Shown here: in pieces, positions 1 to 6,934 of the stretch | Position numbering within the stretch: the first letter of the stretch is position 1 | Layout: each line of letters begins with the position of its first letter | Source of the DNA: Nitrosopolaris sp035691865 | Lineage (GTDB): Archaea > Thermoproteota > Nitrososphaeria > Nitrososphaerales > Nitrososphaeraceae | Reading direction: 5' to 3' | Length of the DNA: 14,915 bases | Assembly (NCBI GenBank): GCA_035691865.1 | Contig: DASSIM010000127.1 | Coordinates: forward strand, 1 to 14,915 | Program-made: the position numbers and the translations under genes | The notes under the pieces: generated by a model | Told to the model about the DNA's origin: nothing | Database searches by the model: none | Seen by the model: the letters and a program-made list of their open reading frames with translations, nothing else

Positions 1-131
1 ACATAGACAAAAATGTGCCAGGTGGACAAAATGCAACGATTGTGTTTAAAGCAAACTATCAAGGTATTTTTCAATATTATTGTAAGTATCATCTTCCAAC
101 AATGCAAGGACAGCTTATTGTCCAAGCATAA
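1..131 (+). CDS. Cupredoxin, C-terminal part (cut by window edge)
   Basis: Only the last 42 residues are present, read in the frame that ends with TAA at 129-131. The tail contains YYCKYHLPTMQGQLIV, a copper-binding loop with Cys, His and Met spaced C-x2-H-x3-M, as in type 1 blue copper proteins. These carry single electrons, usually on the outside of the archaeal membrane; ammonia-oxidising archaea encode many of them in place of cytochromes c. The N-terminal His ligand and any signal peptide or membrane anchor lie upstream of the window. The same loop pattern recurs in the broken cupredoxin at 6154-6842. The fold is clear; the electron-transfer partner cannot be told from this fragment. Confidence 0.85.
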   Translation, partial: IDKNVPGGQNATIVFKANYQGIFQYYCKYHLPTMQGQLIVQA

Positions 132-287
132 TTAGAAAAAAATAGTGCTAAAAAGGAGCGTACTTCCATCTCTCTCGCGATCGCGAATATGCTATCAGGT
201 ATCGAAGCAGATAATAAGATAAGACATGCATTAGAACAAGCTGCTCAGACAGTAAAACAAAAGCTAGAATCAGTCAGCGAAACATAA
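132..287 (+). other. Open frame continuing after the cupredoxin stop
   Basis: After the TAA of the cupredoxin the same frame stays open for 51 codons to TAA at 285-287. The translation is polar and helix-like, with ERTSISLAIANMLSGIEA followed by an amphipathic segment ending in KQKLESVSET. The first ATG in frame is at 189, giving 32 residues. An AAGGAG at 153-158 has no usable start codon at the right distance, so the coding-like part upstream of ATG 189 is not obviously translated. I do not recognise the family. It may be the tail of a decayed gene, a short gene starting at 189, or a former C-terminal extension of the cupredoxin. Confidence 0.35.
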
Positions 288-332
288 AATAGATATTATT
301 TCTGTACCAGTATCCTGCTTCCGTTTCTGCTG

Positions 333-458
333 TTATGTGATTAGATATCTTAAGAGAATCCGTCCCTCTCTTTTCTTTACAAATAATGCTCGTAATGCCT
401 CCCTGACGTCTTCAAGCTTGAATCTCTTCCATACTTTGATGTTTAATTCCTTAGACAA
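333..458 (-). pseudogene. Zinc-type alcohol dehydrogenase (MDR), C-terminal fossil
   Basis: The minus strand is open for 41 codons to TAA at 333-335. It encodes RFKLEDVREALRALFVKKRE followed by GRILLRYL. This matches the end of medium-chain zinc alcohol dehydrogenases, whose last segment typically reads 'f.Ledv.eAl..l..gk..GR.Vl'. A TGA closes the frame just upstream, and no catalytic or Rossmann domain sequence is visible nearby, so roughly the last 10 percent of such a gene is left. The plus-strand ORF over the same bases is its shadow. The family match is from recognised pattern only. Confidence 0.55.
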
Positions 459-1142
459 TCAATATAGAGACGATAATAAATATGGTCAGAGTAGTATTTT
501 TCGGACTCATAATCTTTACTTACCCATTAAATAAGTTATATGTGTGCTGCTTATCGTAATTGAGGGAAGAGGGAGAATTTGCAGGTCTAACTATTCTGCA
601 AGGAATTTTAATATCATTTTAACCTAATTACAAGGCTGGTTTAGTCAGCCAAGTTACTATACCATAGACTTGAACATCGTAAAATAGGCCAGAACAATTA
701 CAAGTTAATAGAATAAAATATATGCAGGCATATTTGCCTTAAGAAATACAATATCAGATCATTGTACCTATTATTTCAATTGTTTGTGCTAAACTAAGCA
801 CATCACCGAATCCTAATTCATACTTAGAACATTCCAAGAGGGATCAAATTATTGTAGCATGATAAACGAGCTGAAATACATCAGGTAACCAGTATTTTAA
901 TGCATGGACAGCGGAACGCAGATAGACAGATCGTGTACTGAATGCTGACTAGTCAAAGATAATGACTCGTACTACCAAAGAAAAGTCGATAATAGATGCA
1001 AAGAAATCGATCCTGTTACGAGGACTGGCGAAATAGAGGGCTGAATTCTTCACCGAGCCAAAGGACCATAGTTTCGAAATAATTCTCTATATCCTTAAGG
1101 TCAATACATACAAATGTACACAATTTAACAATTAGTTAATAT
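459..1142. other. Long stretch without a supportable gene
   Basis: About 680 bases of AT-rich DNA with stops in all frames. Minor structures are a 5-bp hairpin in GGCTGGTTTAGTCAGCC near 633-650 and a TGTGCT/AGCACA inverted repeat at 785-802. A plus-strand frame from ATG 962 reads MTRTTKEKSIIDAKK and continues, apart from one TAG, for about 55 codons, but I recognise nothing in it. Given the fossils on either side, this is probably worn-out coding sequence. Confidence 0.5.
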
Positions 1143-1550
1143 TTAACTCCCACGACTGGTGACGTGTACTGCCTCCACATGGTGTTTTCTTTCAATTGCT
1201 GCATTCTTGATATCCCTCTTACTAATCAGACCCGTTAGCTTTCCTTTTTGATCACAAATAAATGCTACTCTCTCGGAGCGCTTTCTACCCATGTGTTTTA
1301 GTACATCATCCACGGTGTTCTCTGTATTCATGATTATGAGATCCGACTTTTGGATCATAATATCTATTACTTGTTCCAAATTTCTTCTATATTTCGGCAC
1401 TCTGCTGGCGTCTTTGGCCTTAACCATGCCAACTAGATGACCAAAATCATCTATTACTGGAAATACGTCTGTCATGGGTGGATTGAGGTATTCGTGTATT
1501 AGATGAACGATTAGCATATCCCTTCTTACGGCTATAATATGGCTATTCAT
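1143..1550 (-). CDS. CBS-domain pair protein (detached regulatory module of the site-2 protease)
   Basis: A 135-residue protein with two CBS motifs: residues about 1-55 (ending in FPVIDDFGHLVGMVKAKDAS) and 60-122 (ending in CDQKGKLTGLISKRDIKNA). CBS pairs usually bind adenine nucleotides and regulate an attached enzyme. Its ATG at 1550-1548 overlaps the TAA of the upstream protease gene by one base (TAATG), so translation is probably coupled. In many archaeal site-2 proteases this CBS pair is fused to the C-terminus. Here the protease ends in SGIHLAA and this ORF starts with MNSHIIAV, together resembling the usual 'gi.v.diMt....v' linker, so the two ORFs look like one protein split by a one-base frame change. 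It is probably translated by reinitiation, but may be part of a decaying fusion. Confidence 0.8.
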   Translation of the reverse strand: MNSHIIAVRRDMLIVHLIHEYLNPPMTDVFPVIDDFGHLVGMVKAKDASRVPKYRRNLEQVIDIMIQKSDLIIMNTENTVDDVLKHMGRKRSERVAFICDQKGKLTGLISKRDIKNAAIERKHHVEAVHVTSRGS

Positions 1551-2335
1551 TATGCTGCTAAATGAATACCCGATAAAGTAGATCTCAGTTGATGTTGTGC
1601 TAAATAGGACCTGGTTGTACTATTTAAGAACCATCCTATAAGCAATAACCATATCCCATTAATATATGATCCAGAAATTATGATGAAGATGCTTAACCCC
1701 ATGAATCCATAAGATATCGCTATTCCAATGCTTGCTGTGATTTTTGTAGATCTATTATAATCTTTTTTCGATCTAAGAAGTGCTGACCTGAGTATGCTAC
1801 CGCCATCTAAAGGAAACGCAGGTATAAGGTTAAATCCACCAAGAAGTAAGTTAACAAGTGCACCGTATTGGAGTACACCAGCTGCTATAATCGCTGATAC
1901 CTTGTCAGCATTATTATATCCTACAGTCATATTCGTCAGGAGTCGTAACGATGTTACTAATATAGCAGCAATAACGAAACTTGTTATGGGACCTACAATT
2001 GCAATTTTGAACTCTTTACGAAAATCTTTAGATGCCAGTTCTTCTTGATCCTCAATGACAGATACTCCTCCAAAAATATAGAGAACTATCTCACGTACCT
2101 TAAGTCCATACTTTAGTGCAACTATGGAGTGTGCTAGTTCACGCAGAAGCACTGATACAAAAAGAATTATTTCACCCATGATGCCCATAATCCAGTATAC
2201 AGAAATATTTAAGCCAGGATAGAGTTCGGGCATCAGGATTCCTGCTAGCATCCATGCGATCAGTAAAGAGACAATGAGTAATGTAAAATGTAACTTAACA
2301 GCTATTCCTTTGATCTTTGCTACTTCTAATGACAA
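1550..2335 (-). CDS. M50 family site-2 protease homologue with altered HExxH
   Basis: A 261-residue polytopic membrane protein of the site-2 protease (S2P/RseP/SpoIVFB) family, which cleaves substrates within membranes. Start is TTG at 2335 because TGA lies in frame two codons upstream; GGGGAG sits about 12 bases before it. Hydrophobic segments lie near residues 15-35, 45-65, 113-135, 148-168 and 205-235. The second catalytic region is present: FNLIPAFPLDGGS, with the Asp zinc ligand at about D177. The first motif reads LLRELAHS (R65-E66-L67-A68-H69): the first zinc-binding His of HExxH is Arg (codon CGT at 2143-2141, one transition from CAT or CAC-derived codons). By family knowledge this should abolish normal zinc binding. 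The CBS module follows in a separate overlapping ORF. It is either a pseudoprotease or a newly inactivated gene. Confidence 0.85.
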   Translation of the reverse strand: MSLEVAKIKGIAVKLHFTLLIVSLLIAWMLAGILMPELYPGLNISVYWIMGIMGEIILFVSVLLRELAHSIVALKYGLKVREIVLYIFGGVSVIEDQEELASKDFRKEFKIAIVGPITSFVIAAILVTSLRLLTNMTVGYNNADKVSAIIAAGVLQYGALVNLLLGGFNLIPAFPLDGGSILRSALLRSKKDYNRSTKITASIGIAISYGFMGLSIFIIISGSYINGIWLLLIGWFLNSTTRSYLAQHQLRSTLSGIHLAA

Positions 2336-2440
2336 TTCTCATCACATCTCCCCTGGCTGTCATTTAGGAATACAAGCCCAAATCCGATTCACCCTTGTAT
2401 CACTGTTATACTATTACATGGACGAATATTAAGAACTTGA

Positions 2441-2467
2441 TTAACGTTGTAAGTTAACATTGTTAAC
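2441..2467. promoter_or_regulatory. Repeated TTAAC half-sites between divergent genes
   Basis: The shared upstream region of the site-2 protease (minus) and PepSY gene (plus) holds TTAAC at 2441-2445, GTTAAC at 2453-2458 and GTTAAC at 2462-2467. The last two form a perfect inverted repeat GTTAACATTGTTAAC, and the first pairs with the second as TTAAC-N7-GTTAA. This arrangement suits a dimeric repressor or activator. No regulator is identified, and AT-rich DNA can produce such repeats by chance. Confidence 0.35.
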
Positions 2468-2496
2468 TCCCATTGTTTAGCATGTTTTAATTCAAT

Positions 2497-2523
2497 CCTC
2501 TTACTTTGTTCTTAATTAAGAGG
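2497..2523 (+). promoter_or_regulatory. Hairpin that could mask the ribosome site of the PepSY gene
   Basis: CCTCTTA at 2497-2503 is perfectly complementary to TAAGAGG at 2517-2523, with a 13-base loop. The right arm contains the GAGG of the ribosome binding site GAGGTGA that precedes ATG 2540. If the transcript starts upstream of 2497, the stem would occlude the site. Confidence 0.4.
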
Positions 2524-2539
2524 TGAAACAAAAAAAGAA

Positions 2540-3082
2540 ATGATAACTAAAAAAAGAAACCTGTTGATAATTGCGGTATTAGCTGTAACTGCGTCAATAA
2601 CGAGTGGAATTTTGAGTGTCACATATATACAGCAAGCAGCAAGTGCCCAAAACCAAAACAGTACTAGCAATGCCGGTGCTATTCCGTTGAAAAATTTGAC
2701 AGGATCAGTACAGCTATTTCCAAAACTATCGCAAACAATTCAATCTAAAGCTAACGTCAGTTTGAGTGCAGCTGCGAGCATCGCCGAAAAAGCAGTAGGT
2801 CCAAATTCCCATGTAATTTCAGCTCATCTTGGAGTAGTGAATGGGTTCTTAGTTTACTCGGCCCGTGTGGTGGATTCTAGCAACAATATCCATAGAGTGA
2901 TAGTAGATGCAGGAAACGGAAAAGTACTTTCAACTATCCAACTCCCATTCGCAAATGTGTTGATACATCCAGGTGGAAGAGGAATGTTTGGTCATTATTG
3001 CGGCGGTGGGATGTATGGCCATAGTAAAGGCTTTTTCTCTGGCCATCGTGGTCTGAATAACAATGTTGGTCCATCGATGTAG
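2540..3082 (+). CDS. Secreted PepSY-domain protein with His/Gly-rich tail
   Basis: A 180-residue exported protein. Residues 1-37 are a signal peptide or anchor: basic MITKKR, a hydrophobic stretch, then an AASAQ cleavage-type site. Residues about 73-136 form a PepSY-like domain, with the helix SLSAAASIAEKAVG followed by strands ending in VIVDAGNGKVLSTIQL. PepSY domains occur in protease propeptides and in exported proteins, where they are thought to inhibit or bind proteases. The tail is rich in Gly, His and Met with one Cys (GMFGHYCGGGMYGHSKG) and could bind a metal such as copper, which is an inference. The start is set by GAGGTGA 12 bases upstream. It diverges from the membrane protease gene; a functional link is possible but unproven. 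Confidence 0.8.
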   Translation: MITKKRNLLIIAVLAVTASITSGILSVTYIQQAASAQNQNSTSNAGAIPLKNLTGSVQLFPKLSQTIQSKANVSLSAAASIAEKAVGPNSHVISAHLGVVNGFLVYSARVVDSSNNIHRVIVDAGNGKVLSTIQLPFANVLIHPGGRGMFGHYCGGGMYGHSKGFFSGHRGLNNNVGPSM

Positions 3083-3104
3083 AAGAACAATAGCACTACA
3101 GTAA

Positions 3105-3254
3105 CTACCTAAAGTTCCAATTTTTTATTTGCTGCAATATATTATTTGCGCCTCTCAGCACAGTATGTCTTATATTAAATTCATCAGTATAAGCTGATGT
3201 AACAGATAAAGAAGTCGCGACTATACTGAAAGTCAATAGTATTGCTATCGACAC
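3105..3254 (-). pseudogene. Remnant or small gene for a secreted protein
   Basis: From a GTG at 3254-3252 the frame encodes 49 residues: MSIAILLTFSIVATSLSVTS is a good signal-peptide core, followed by AYTDEFNIRH and a short helical tail, ending at TAG 3105-3107. The frame is open upstream and encodes a basic stretch (ETRNTRRN) that would make an ideal signal N-region, but no normal start codon is found there. That suggests the true start is lost. It converges on the PepSY gene. I do not recognise the family. Confidence 0.4.
3121..3130 (+). terminator. T-rich run downstream of the PepSY gene
   Basis: TTTTTTATTT lies about 38 bases after the PepSY stop codon, which fits archaeal T-run termination. 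No strong stem precedes it. Confidence 0.35.
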
Positions 3255-3317
3255 AATTATGTTTCTTCTTGTGTTTCTTGTTTCATAACGCAGATGGCAA
3301 TGGCAAATCTTGATATC

Positions 3318-3503
3318 TTAGTAATTCGCTATGACCATGTGAATGCCCAATCCATTATTTTCATGAATAATGTTTGGCAGATCCGATTCGCCTTCTCGTC
3401 TCGAAACTTCCACAATTCAATAGCACAATAATATCGAAATAAGCAAATTCGCAGCGACGAAAATTGGACCTATAGGCAATCCCTGCTCCGTTATAAAGGT
3501 GAT
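3318..3503 (-). pseudogene. Membrane-protein tail remnant
   Basis: In the same frame as the neighbouring DUF488 remnant, and directly after its stop, the minus strand encodes QGLPIGPIFVAANLLISILL (a membrane helix), CY, a TGA at 3417-3419, then IVEVSRREGESDLPN and a further 17 residues to TAA at 3318-3320. A hydrophobic helix followed by a charged tail resembles the end of an MFS-type permease. The assignment is weak; coding character is suggested mainly by the low stop density for such AT-rich DNA. Confidence 0.3.
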
Positions 3504-3866
3504 CTACGGTTTGAATGCCTCGTCTTCAATCATTTGTTTTATTATAGACCTATAACATTGTTTCTCATCTTTACAATAGCATAGTATTGTGACAGTCCTA
3601 GTGGCAATCGGCGACTTTAATCTGCTTAATGCCTCTAATGCTTTTGGATTGATTTTGATTTCAAGCGTATACTTTACTTCGTACTCATCTCAGCTTATCT
3701 TTTTCTGTTTGATATATTCTCTGAGAAGAGCAGGTGAAGGAGCCAACTCCTTCCATCATTCTTCTTTCCCTTGGTCTGATTGCTGATATTCTTTTTTCTG
3801 GGCTATCATAATCCTGAGACCCTCATCTCTTGAAGGTGATTCCTTTAACGATTTGAGTTTTAACAT
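3504..3866 (-). pseudogene. DUF488 protein gene with two in-frame TGA codons
   Basis: One frame runs from ATG 3866 to TAG 3504-3506 (120 codons plus stop, about normal for the family) but is interrupted by TGA at 3756-3758 and 3690-3692. The pieces fit DUF488 (YeaO-like) in order: MLKLKSLKESPSRDEGLRIM, then after the first TGA WKELAPSPALLREYIKQKKI, then after the second DEYEVKYTLEIKINPKALEA, and TVTILCYCKDEKQCYRSIIK. The second TGA stands exactly where the family has Trp (K-x-x-W-x-E-Y/F). The first precedes WKELAPS, where I recall Trp or another aromatic. The usual CHR motif is CYR. DUF488 function is not established. It is most simply a gene killed by TGG-to-TGA changes; no clear frameshift is needed. 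Confidence 0.75.
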
Positions 3867-4054
3867 AGTCTACCTAGCTACTAATGCGGTATCCATTTTG
3901 TCTTGCTATATGTGGGCATTTTGTCTGGCTGAATACCTATGTTCTATTAGGCGTCGCTTTAATTAACTATTATTCTCAATTGGTTTGTGAATATCCAAAC
4001 AAATAAAGATAGACTTTATGATTTCTTAGGTTTGGACATTCCGGTAATACACCT
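3867..4054. other. Intergenic region before the cyclase gene
   Basis: About 190 AT-rich bases with no ORF of note. They must hold the cyclase promoter; TTTAATTAACTATTATT at 3958-3974 is the most TATA-like stretch, but it is about 80 bases from the ATG. No Shine-Dalgarno sequence is seen directly before ATG 4055. Confidence 0.4.
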
Positions 4055-4774
4055 ATGAGTTTCACTAATGTATTGTTAGAACAAATTCGTGCTAGAGTTG
4101 CAAAAACATTAACGGCTGGCATTCAGCTCAATATGTCAACCGATGAATCCAAAAAATTGCTAAGGCGGCATGTAAATAAAAAAACAAATATTGTAATCGT
4201 GTTTACAGATGTCAATAATTCAACAGAAATGAGTCTATCATTACCGGAAGATAGATTTGCTTTAATGATTCAGACATTTGCTCAAGAAATAAGTATCGCT
4301 GTGACCGGTTATGGTGGATATGTCTTCAAATATGAAGGTGATGCGGTTATTGGGCTTTTTCCCGGAGAATATGATCAGGCAAAGGCATGCAAAAATGCAT
4401 TAAATTGTACGACTTCAATACTGGAGATCATTAAAGAAGTGATAAACCCTGCATTTAAGGAAAATGGCTTACCTGAAATAAGCGTAAGAATAGGATTGAC
4501 TTATGGTTATGCTTTAGTAGTGCTTTATGGAAACAGTTTAGAAAAAGCTTACATAGATATCATTGGTTCTAGCATAAGTTTGGCTTCAAAGATCGTCTCT
4601 ATCGCGAAACCTAATCAGATTTTGGTTGGCGAATCCATCTATAATATCCTCCTGTCATCAGAAACCATACGCAATGGTAAGTTTATAGAGATAAATCTCG
4701 ATCCAATAAAATGGAAATATCTTTCTCGTTCTGACCCCGAAAGTATGTATCATGTATACGAATACAAAAGTTAA
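4055..4774 (+). CDS. Class III adenylate/guanylate cyclase-domain protein
   Basis: A 239-residue soluble protein with one class III nucleotidyl cyclase domain at residues about 45-205 (ATP or GTP to cyclic nucleotide plus pyrophosphate, as a homodimer). The metal-binding aspartates are present in VIVFTDVNNSTEMS (D52) and FKYEGDAVIGLFP (D96), as is the substrate-contacting Lys (K92). The later motif, usually D-x-x-G-x-x-V-N-x-A-a-R, reads IDIIGSSISLASKI: D168 is kept, but the transition-state Asn is Ser (S175) and the Arg is Lys (K179). Activity may therefore be weak or altered, or the domain may only bind nucleotide. No receiver, HAMP or membrane segment is attached. Residues 1-40 are a helical lead-in. 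It appears monocistronic. Confidence 0.85.
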   Translation: MSFTNVLLEQIRARVAKTLTAGIQLNMSTDESKKLLRRHVNKKTNIVIVFTDVNNSTEMSLSLPEDRFALMIQTFAQEISIAVTGYGGYVFKYEGDAVIGLFPGEYDQAKACKNALNCTTSILEIIKEVINPAFKENGLPEISVRIGLTYGYALVVLYGNSLEKAYIDIIGSSISLASKIVSIAKPNQILVGESIYNILLSSETIRNGKFIEINLDPIKWKYLSRSDPESMYHVYEYKS

Positions 4775-4964
4775 CAAATAATTATACAAAGTATTCGTAA
4801 TGATAAACAGCTGTAGGCGATTGCAAGTTCACCACCTGTAGGCAATGTCCACACTGAACATCGGTCTAAGATCAAATCCTTAAACTTAGTGCAATGTTGG
4901 GTTTTCACGCCACCTGAAGTGGATGTTCGTTTCCCCACTGGCTAACAATTGGTATACACTAAAG
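4775..4964. other. Intergenic region after the cyclase
   Basis: About 190 bases with no supportable ORF. CTGTAGGCGATTG and CTGTAGGCAATG occur as an imperfect direct repeat around 4811-4850, and CCACCTGAAGTGG near 4910 is a short palindrome. Nothing more can be assigned. Confidence 0.4.
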
Positions 4965-5105
4965 GCTTCAATTGAGAAAACTTTGGTTTATCAATAGCTG
5001 GTTAAGTGATTGACAGCAATTTTTTTGTCAAGGAACACCCATTGGGCATTATCACAGAGTGTGACATGCTCAAACAGGTTTGTCTGAAAAAGTTTGACCA
5101 ATTTT
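4965..5105 (+). pseudogene. CBS-domain fossil
   Basis: The plus-strand frame at 5027 encodes VKEHPLGIITECDMLKQVCL, which fits the end of a CBS motif ('v.GIITERDll..v') with Cys in place of Arg. In another frame just upstream, 4965-4994 encodes ASIEKTLVYQ, like the first strand and helix of the same domain, with stops between. Only one damaged half-domain remains, with a frameshift and a C-to-T type change in the ITERD motif. It is unrelated by position to the intact CBS gene at 1143-1550. Confidence 0.4.
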
Positions 5106-5129
5106 TTTATGTCTGGATTTTTCGATCAC

Positions 5130-5777
5130 TTATTTTCGTAATAGTTTAAAGGCGTGATTTCCATTACTGGTTCTAATGTAGTGTGTTATCCATAAAAATG
5201 CAAGCGGTTCGAGAAGTCGAGCACCCTCTATTCCTCCGATGTCTATTGTTTCCCAGCCAAATTTTGTGAGGATATTATCTATCACAGTTTTTTTGGCTTG
5301 GTCATCATTTCCGCATATAAACATGGTAGGTGGACCACATGGAAAATCTGGATGTATAAAGTGGGGGTTCCCAACTGTATTGAACGCTTTTACAACTTTT
5401 GAATCGGACAACATACGTTGAACAGTCTCGCCAGCAGAGTCTGTATGTCCTATGGCTAGCGTCGGCATTCCTTTTGAAAAATCCAATGGATTGGTGACAT
5501 CAATCACAACTTTGCCAGCAAAATTCTTAGGATCAGCCATTTTTATAGCATCAGCAGTTCCAGCCCACAATGTTGCAATAAGATCTAGTTCCCCAAATGA
5601 AGCTGCTTCTGCAAAAGTTCCTGATGATACTTGTGATTTGTCGTGTTTAGCCATCCATTCAGTTATTTTCTCTTGATGTGGATTTCGCGATCCGATTTTA
5701 ACTGAGTTTCCAAGTTCAATAAAACCATCAGCCAATCTACGGCCCACATCTCCAGAGCCAAGTATTCCAATTTTCAT
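5130..5777 (-). CDS. F420-dependent NADP oxidoreductase-like protein
   Basis: A 215-residue Rossmann protein starting at ATG 5777 with MKIGILGSGDVGRRLADGF, the usual N-terminus of the NADPH:F420 reductase-like family (G-x-G-x-x-G at residues 7-12). The NADP-phosphate-binding segment KIGSRNPHQEK follows, then VVIDVTNPLDFSKGMPTL and the KAFNTVGN motif near the middle. The family moves hydride between NADP(H) and coenzyme F420; many archaeal members have an unproven substrate. Length is normal for the compact group. The frame is open upstream for about 85 further codons with an ATG at 5948, but that extension (RLTIEHTAIRKSINLPRVRL and onward) resembles no part of the family and is left out. No SD is seen, so the message may be leaderless. 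Confidence 0.85.
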   Translation of the reverse strand: MKIGILGSGDVGRRLADGFIELGNSVKIGSRNPHQEKITEWMAKHDKSQVSSGTFAEAASFGELDLIATLWAGTADAIKMADPKNFAGKVVIDVTNPLDFSKGMPTLAIGHTDSAGETVQRMLSDSKVVKAFNTVGNPHFIHPDFPCGPPTMFICGNDDQAKKTVIDNILTKFGWETIDIGGIEGARLLEPLAFLWITHYIRTSNGNHAFKLLRK

Positions 5778-6153
5778 AAACTCGTAAGAATGTAAAAGGC
5801 TTCTAATAACTTTACTCTTTGGACGCAGCACCGTTAATTGGTCGTCTGGTAACAACCGATTGATTTTAGTATGAAGGCGTACTCGAGGCAAATTGATAGA
5901 CTTTCTTATTGCTGTATGTTCTATTGTCAGTCTTGGACTGGCTGGCATAGCTATATCTTCACTTGGAATTGAAATCGCACAATTTCTTCCTTGGATTACC
6001 GTTGACTGTACCTAGAAGCAGCCATTTCTCTTTTTGTCCAGAATTTGTAATTTGTTGATGTTCCGAGAATCTGTGTGTACTCCTTTAAACCGATGCTGAA
6101 ATTGTTGTTGCAAAAAAATTACGGAGGGTATTTGTTATGCTGTGACTTACATA
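5778..6153 (-). other. Unexplained open frame upstream of the oxidoreductase
   Basis: On the minus strand the frame of the oxidoreductase stays open from about 6012 down to 5778, including an ATG at 5948 (RLTIEHTAIRKSINLPRVRL). The residues look neither like a signal peptide nor a known domain. It could be promoter DNA open by chance or a remnant of another gene. The rest of the region shows no ORF or strong repeat. Confidence 0.35.
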
Positions 6154-6842
6154 TCATGAATATCGCTCGCTGTTGCTGCTGTTGTCGTCATCACTGCTAA
6201 ATTTATGCCGCTCTGGGAGTACCAAGATTTGGCCAACCATGTTGGGAAAGTGTATGTGGCAGTAGTAGATTATTGTTCCAGGATTACTTGCTATGAACGA
6301 TACAGTATGGATTTGTGCTCTGTCAAGGGGAAAGGCTCCTACACCATCGACAGTTATGACATGATGGACACCTTGTACACCTACAAAGCGGAGACTGACT
6401 TTATCGCCTTGGTTTACGACTATTATAGACGGATCGAATGCAAATGCTCTGAAGTCCCAAGCTCCCACTTTGTTGGGTGATCTCAACACTAGTCCCGGTC
6501 CAGCAGTCACAGTAGCATTCGGAAACTTCTCGGCTGGATGTAGTTGGTGTATTCTGGCTACAAGTATCACATGCTACAGCTGCATGAATATTTGTCGTTC
6601 CATCTACGTGTACCGTATTTATCCAGAACGTCTTGTTGGTAGATTGGTTTGGAGTAACTGTAACTACGGTAGTGTTAGCTGTTGCTTCCTTGCTGCTAGT
6701 TTGTGCTATTGCCTTTTGAGATGTTTGGCTTTATTCCAAGAATCATAGCAGCAGATGCAATCACTCCCATGATAGTTGCCGCTGCGATTATTCTTGGATG
6801 TTTCTTAACTGTCGTTCTTATCGTTTTTTCGTTCCTATGCAA
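6154..6842 (-). pseudogene. Secreted cupredoxin gene broken by two frameshifts
   Basis: Three frames join into one protein. Frame one, from about TTG 6842, has basic residues then the signal core RIIAAATIMGVIASAAMILG. Near 6725-6735 it passes by one base into a second frame with QKAIAQTSSKEATANTTVV and FWINTVHVDGTTNIHA. Near 6541 it passes by one base again into HPAEKFPNATVTAGPG and the cupredoxin body: AFAFDPSIIVVNQGDKVSLR, VQGVHHVITVDG and the copper loop IIYYCHIHFPNMVGQILVLP. Cys, His and Met are all present (C-x2-H-x3-M), with an N-terminal His in GVHHVI. The last frame alone (GTG 6570) would give a 138-residue protein without export signal. Each shift behaves like one extra base. It is a dead gene, or an assembly with two indel errors. 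Confidence 0.7.
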
Positions 6843-6934
6843 TTTTCTTATCAGAACCCTCTTGCCTTTTTACGATTATAAATATGGTCACAAATTCCAA
6901 CTTTGGATTCCAAAACTGGAATCGAGCAGCTTGC

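Noticed and set aside
337..534. Plus-strand 65-codon ORF
   Set aside because: It is antisense to the alcohol-dehydrogenase tail, which explains the open frame better; no ribosome site or domain is visible.
785..802. Short hairpin TGTGCT/AGCACA as a terminator
   Set aside because: The stem is only 6 bp, has no T-run, and no active gene ends nearby.
5778..5948. 57-residue N-terminal extension of the F420/NADP oxidoreductase
   Set aside because: The family begins at MKIGILGSG; the extension has no signal peptide or known domain, so the start at 5777 is preferred.
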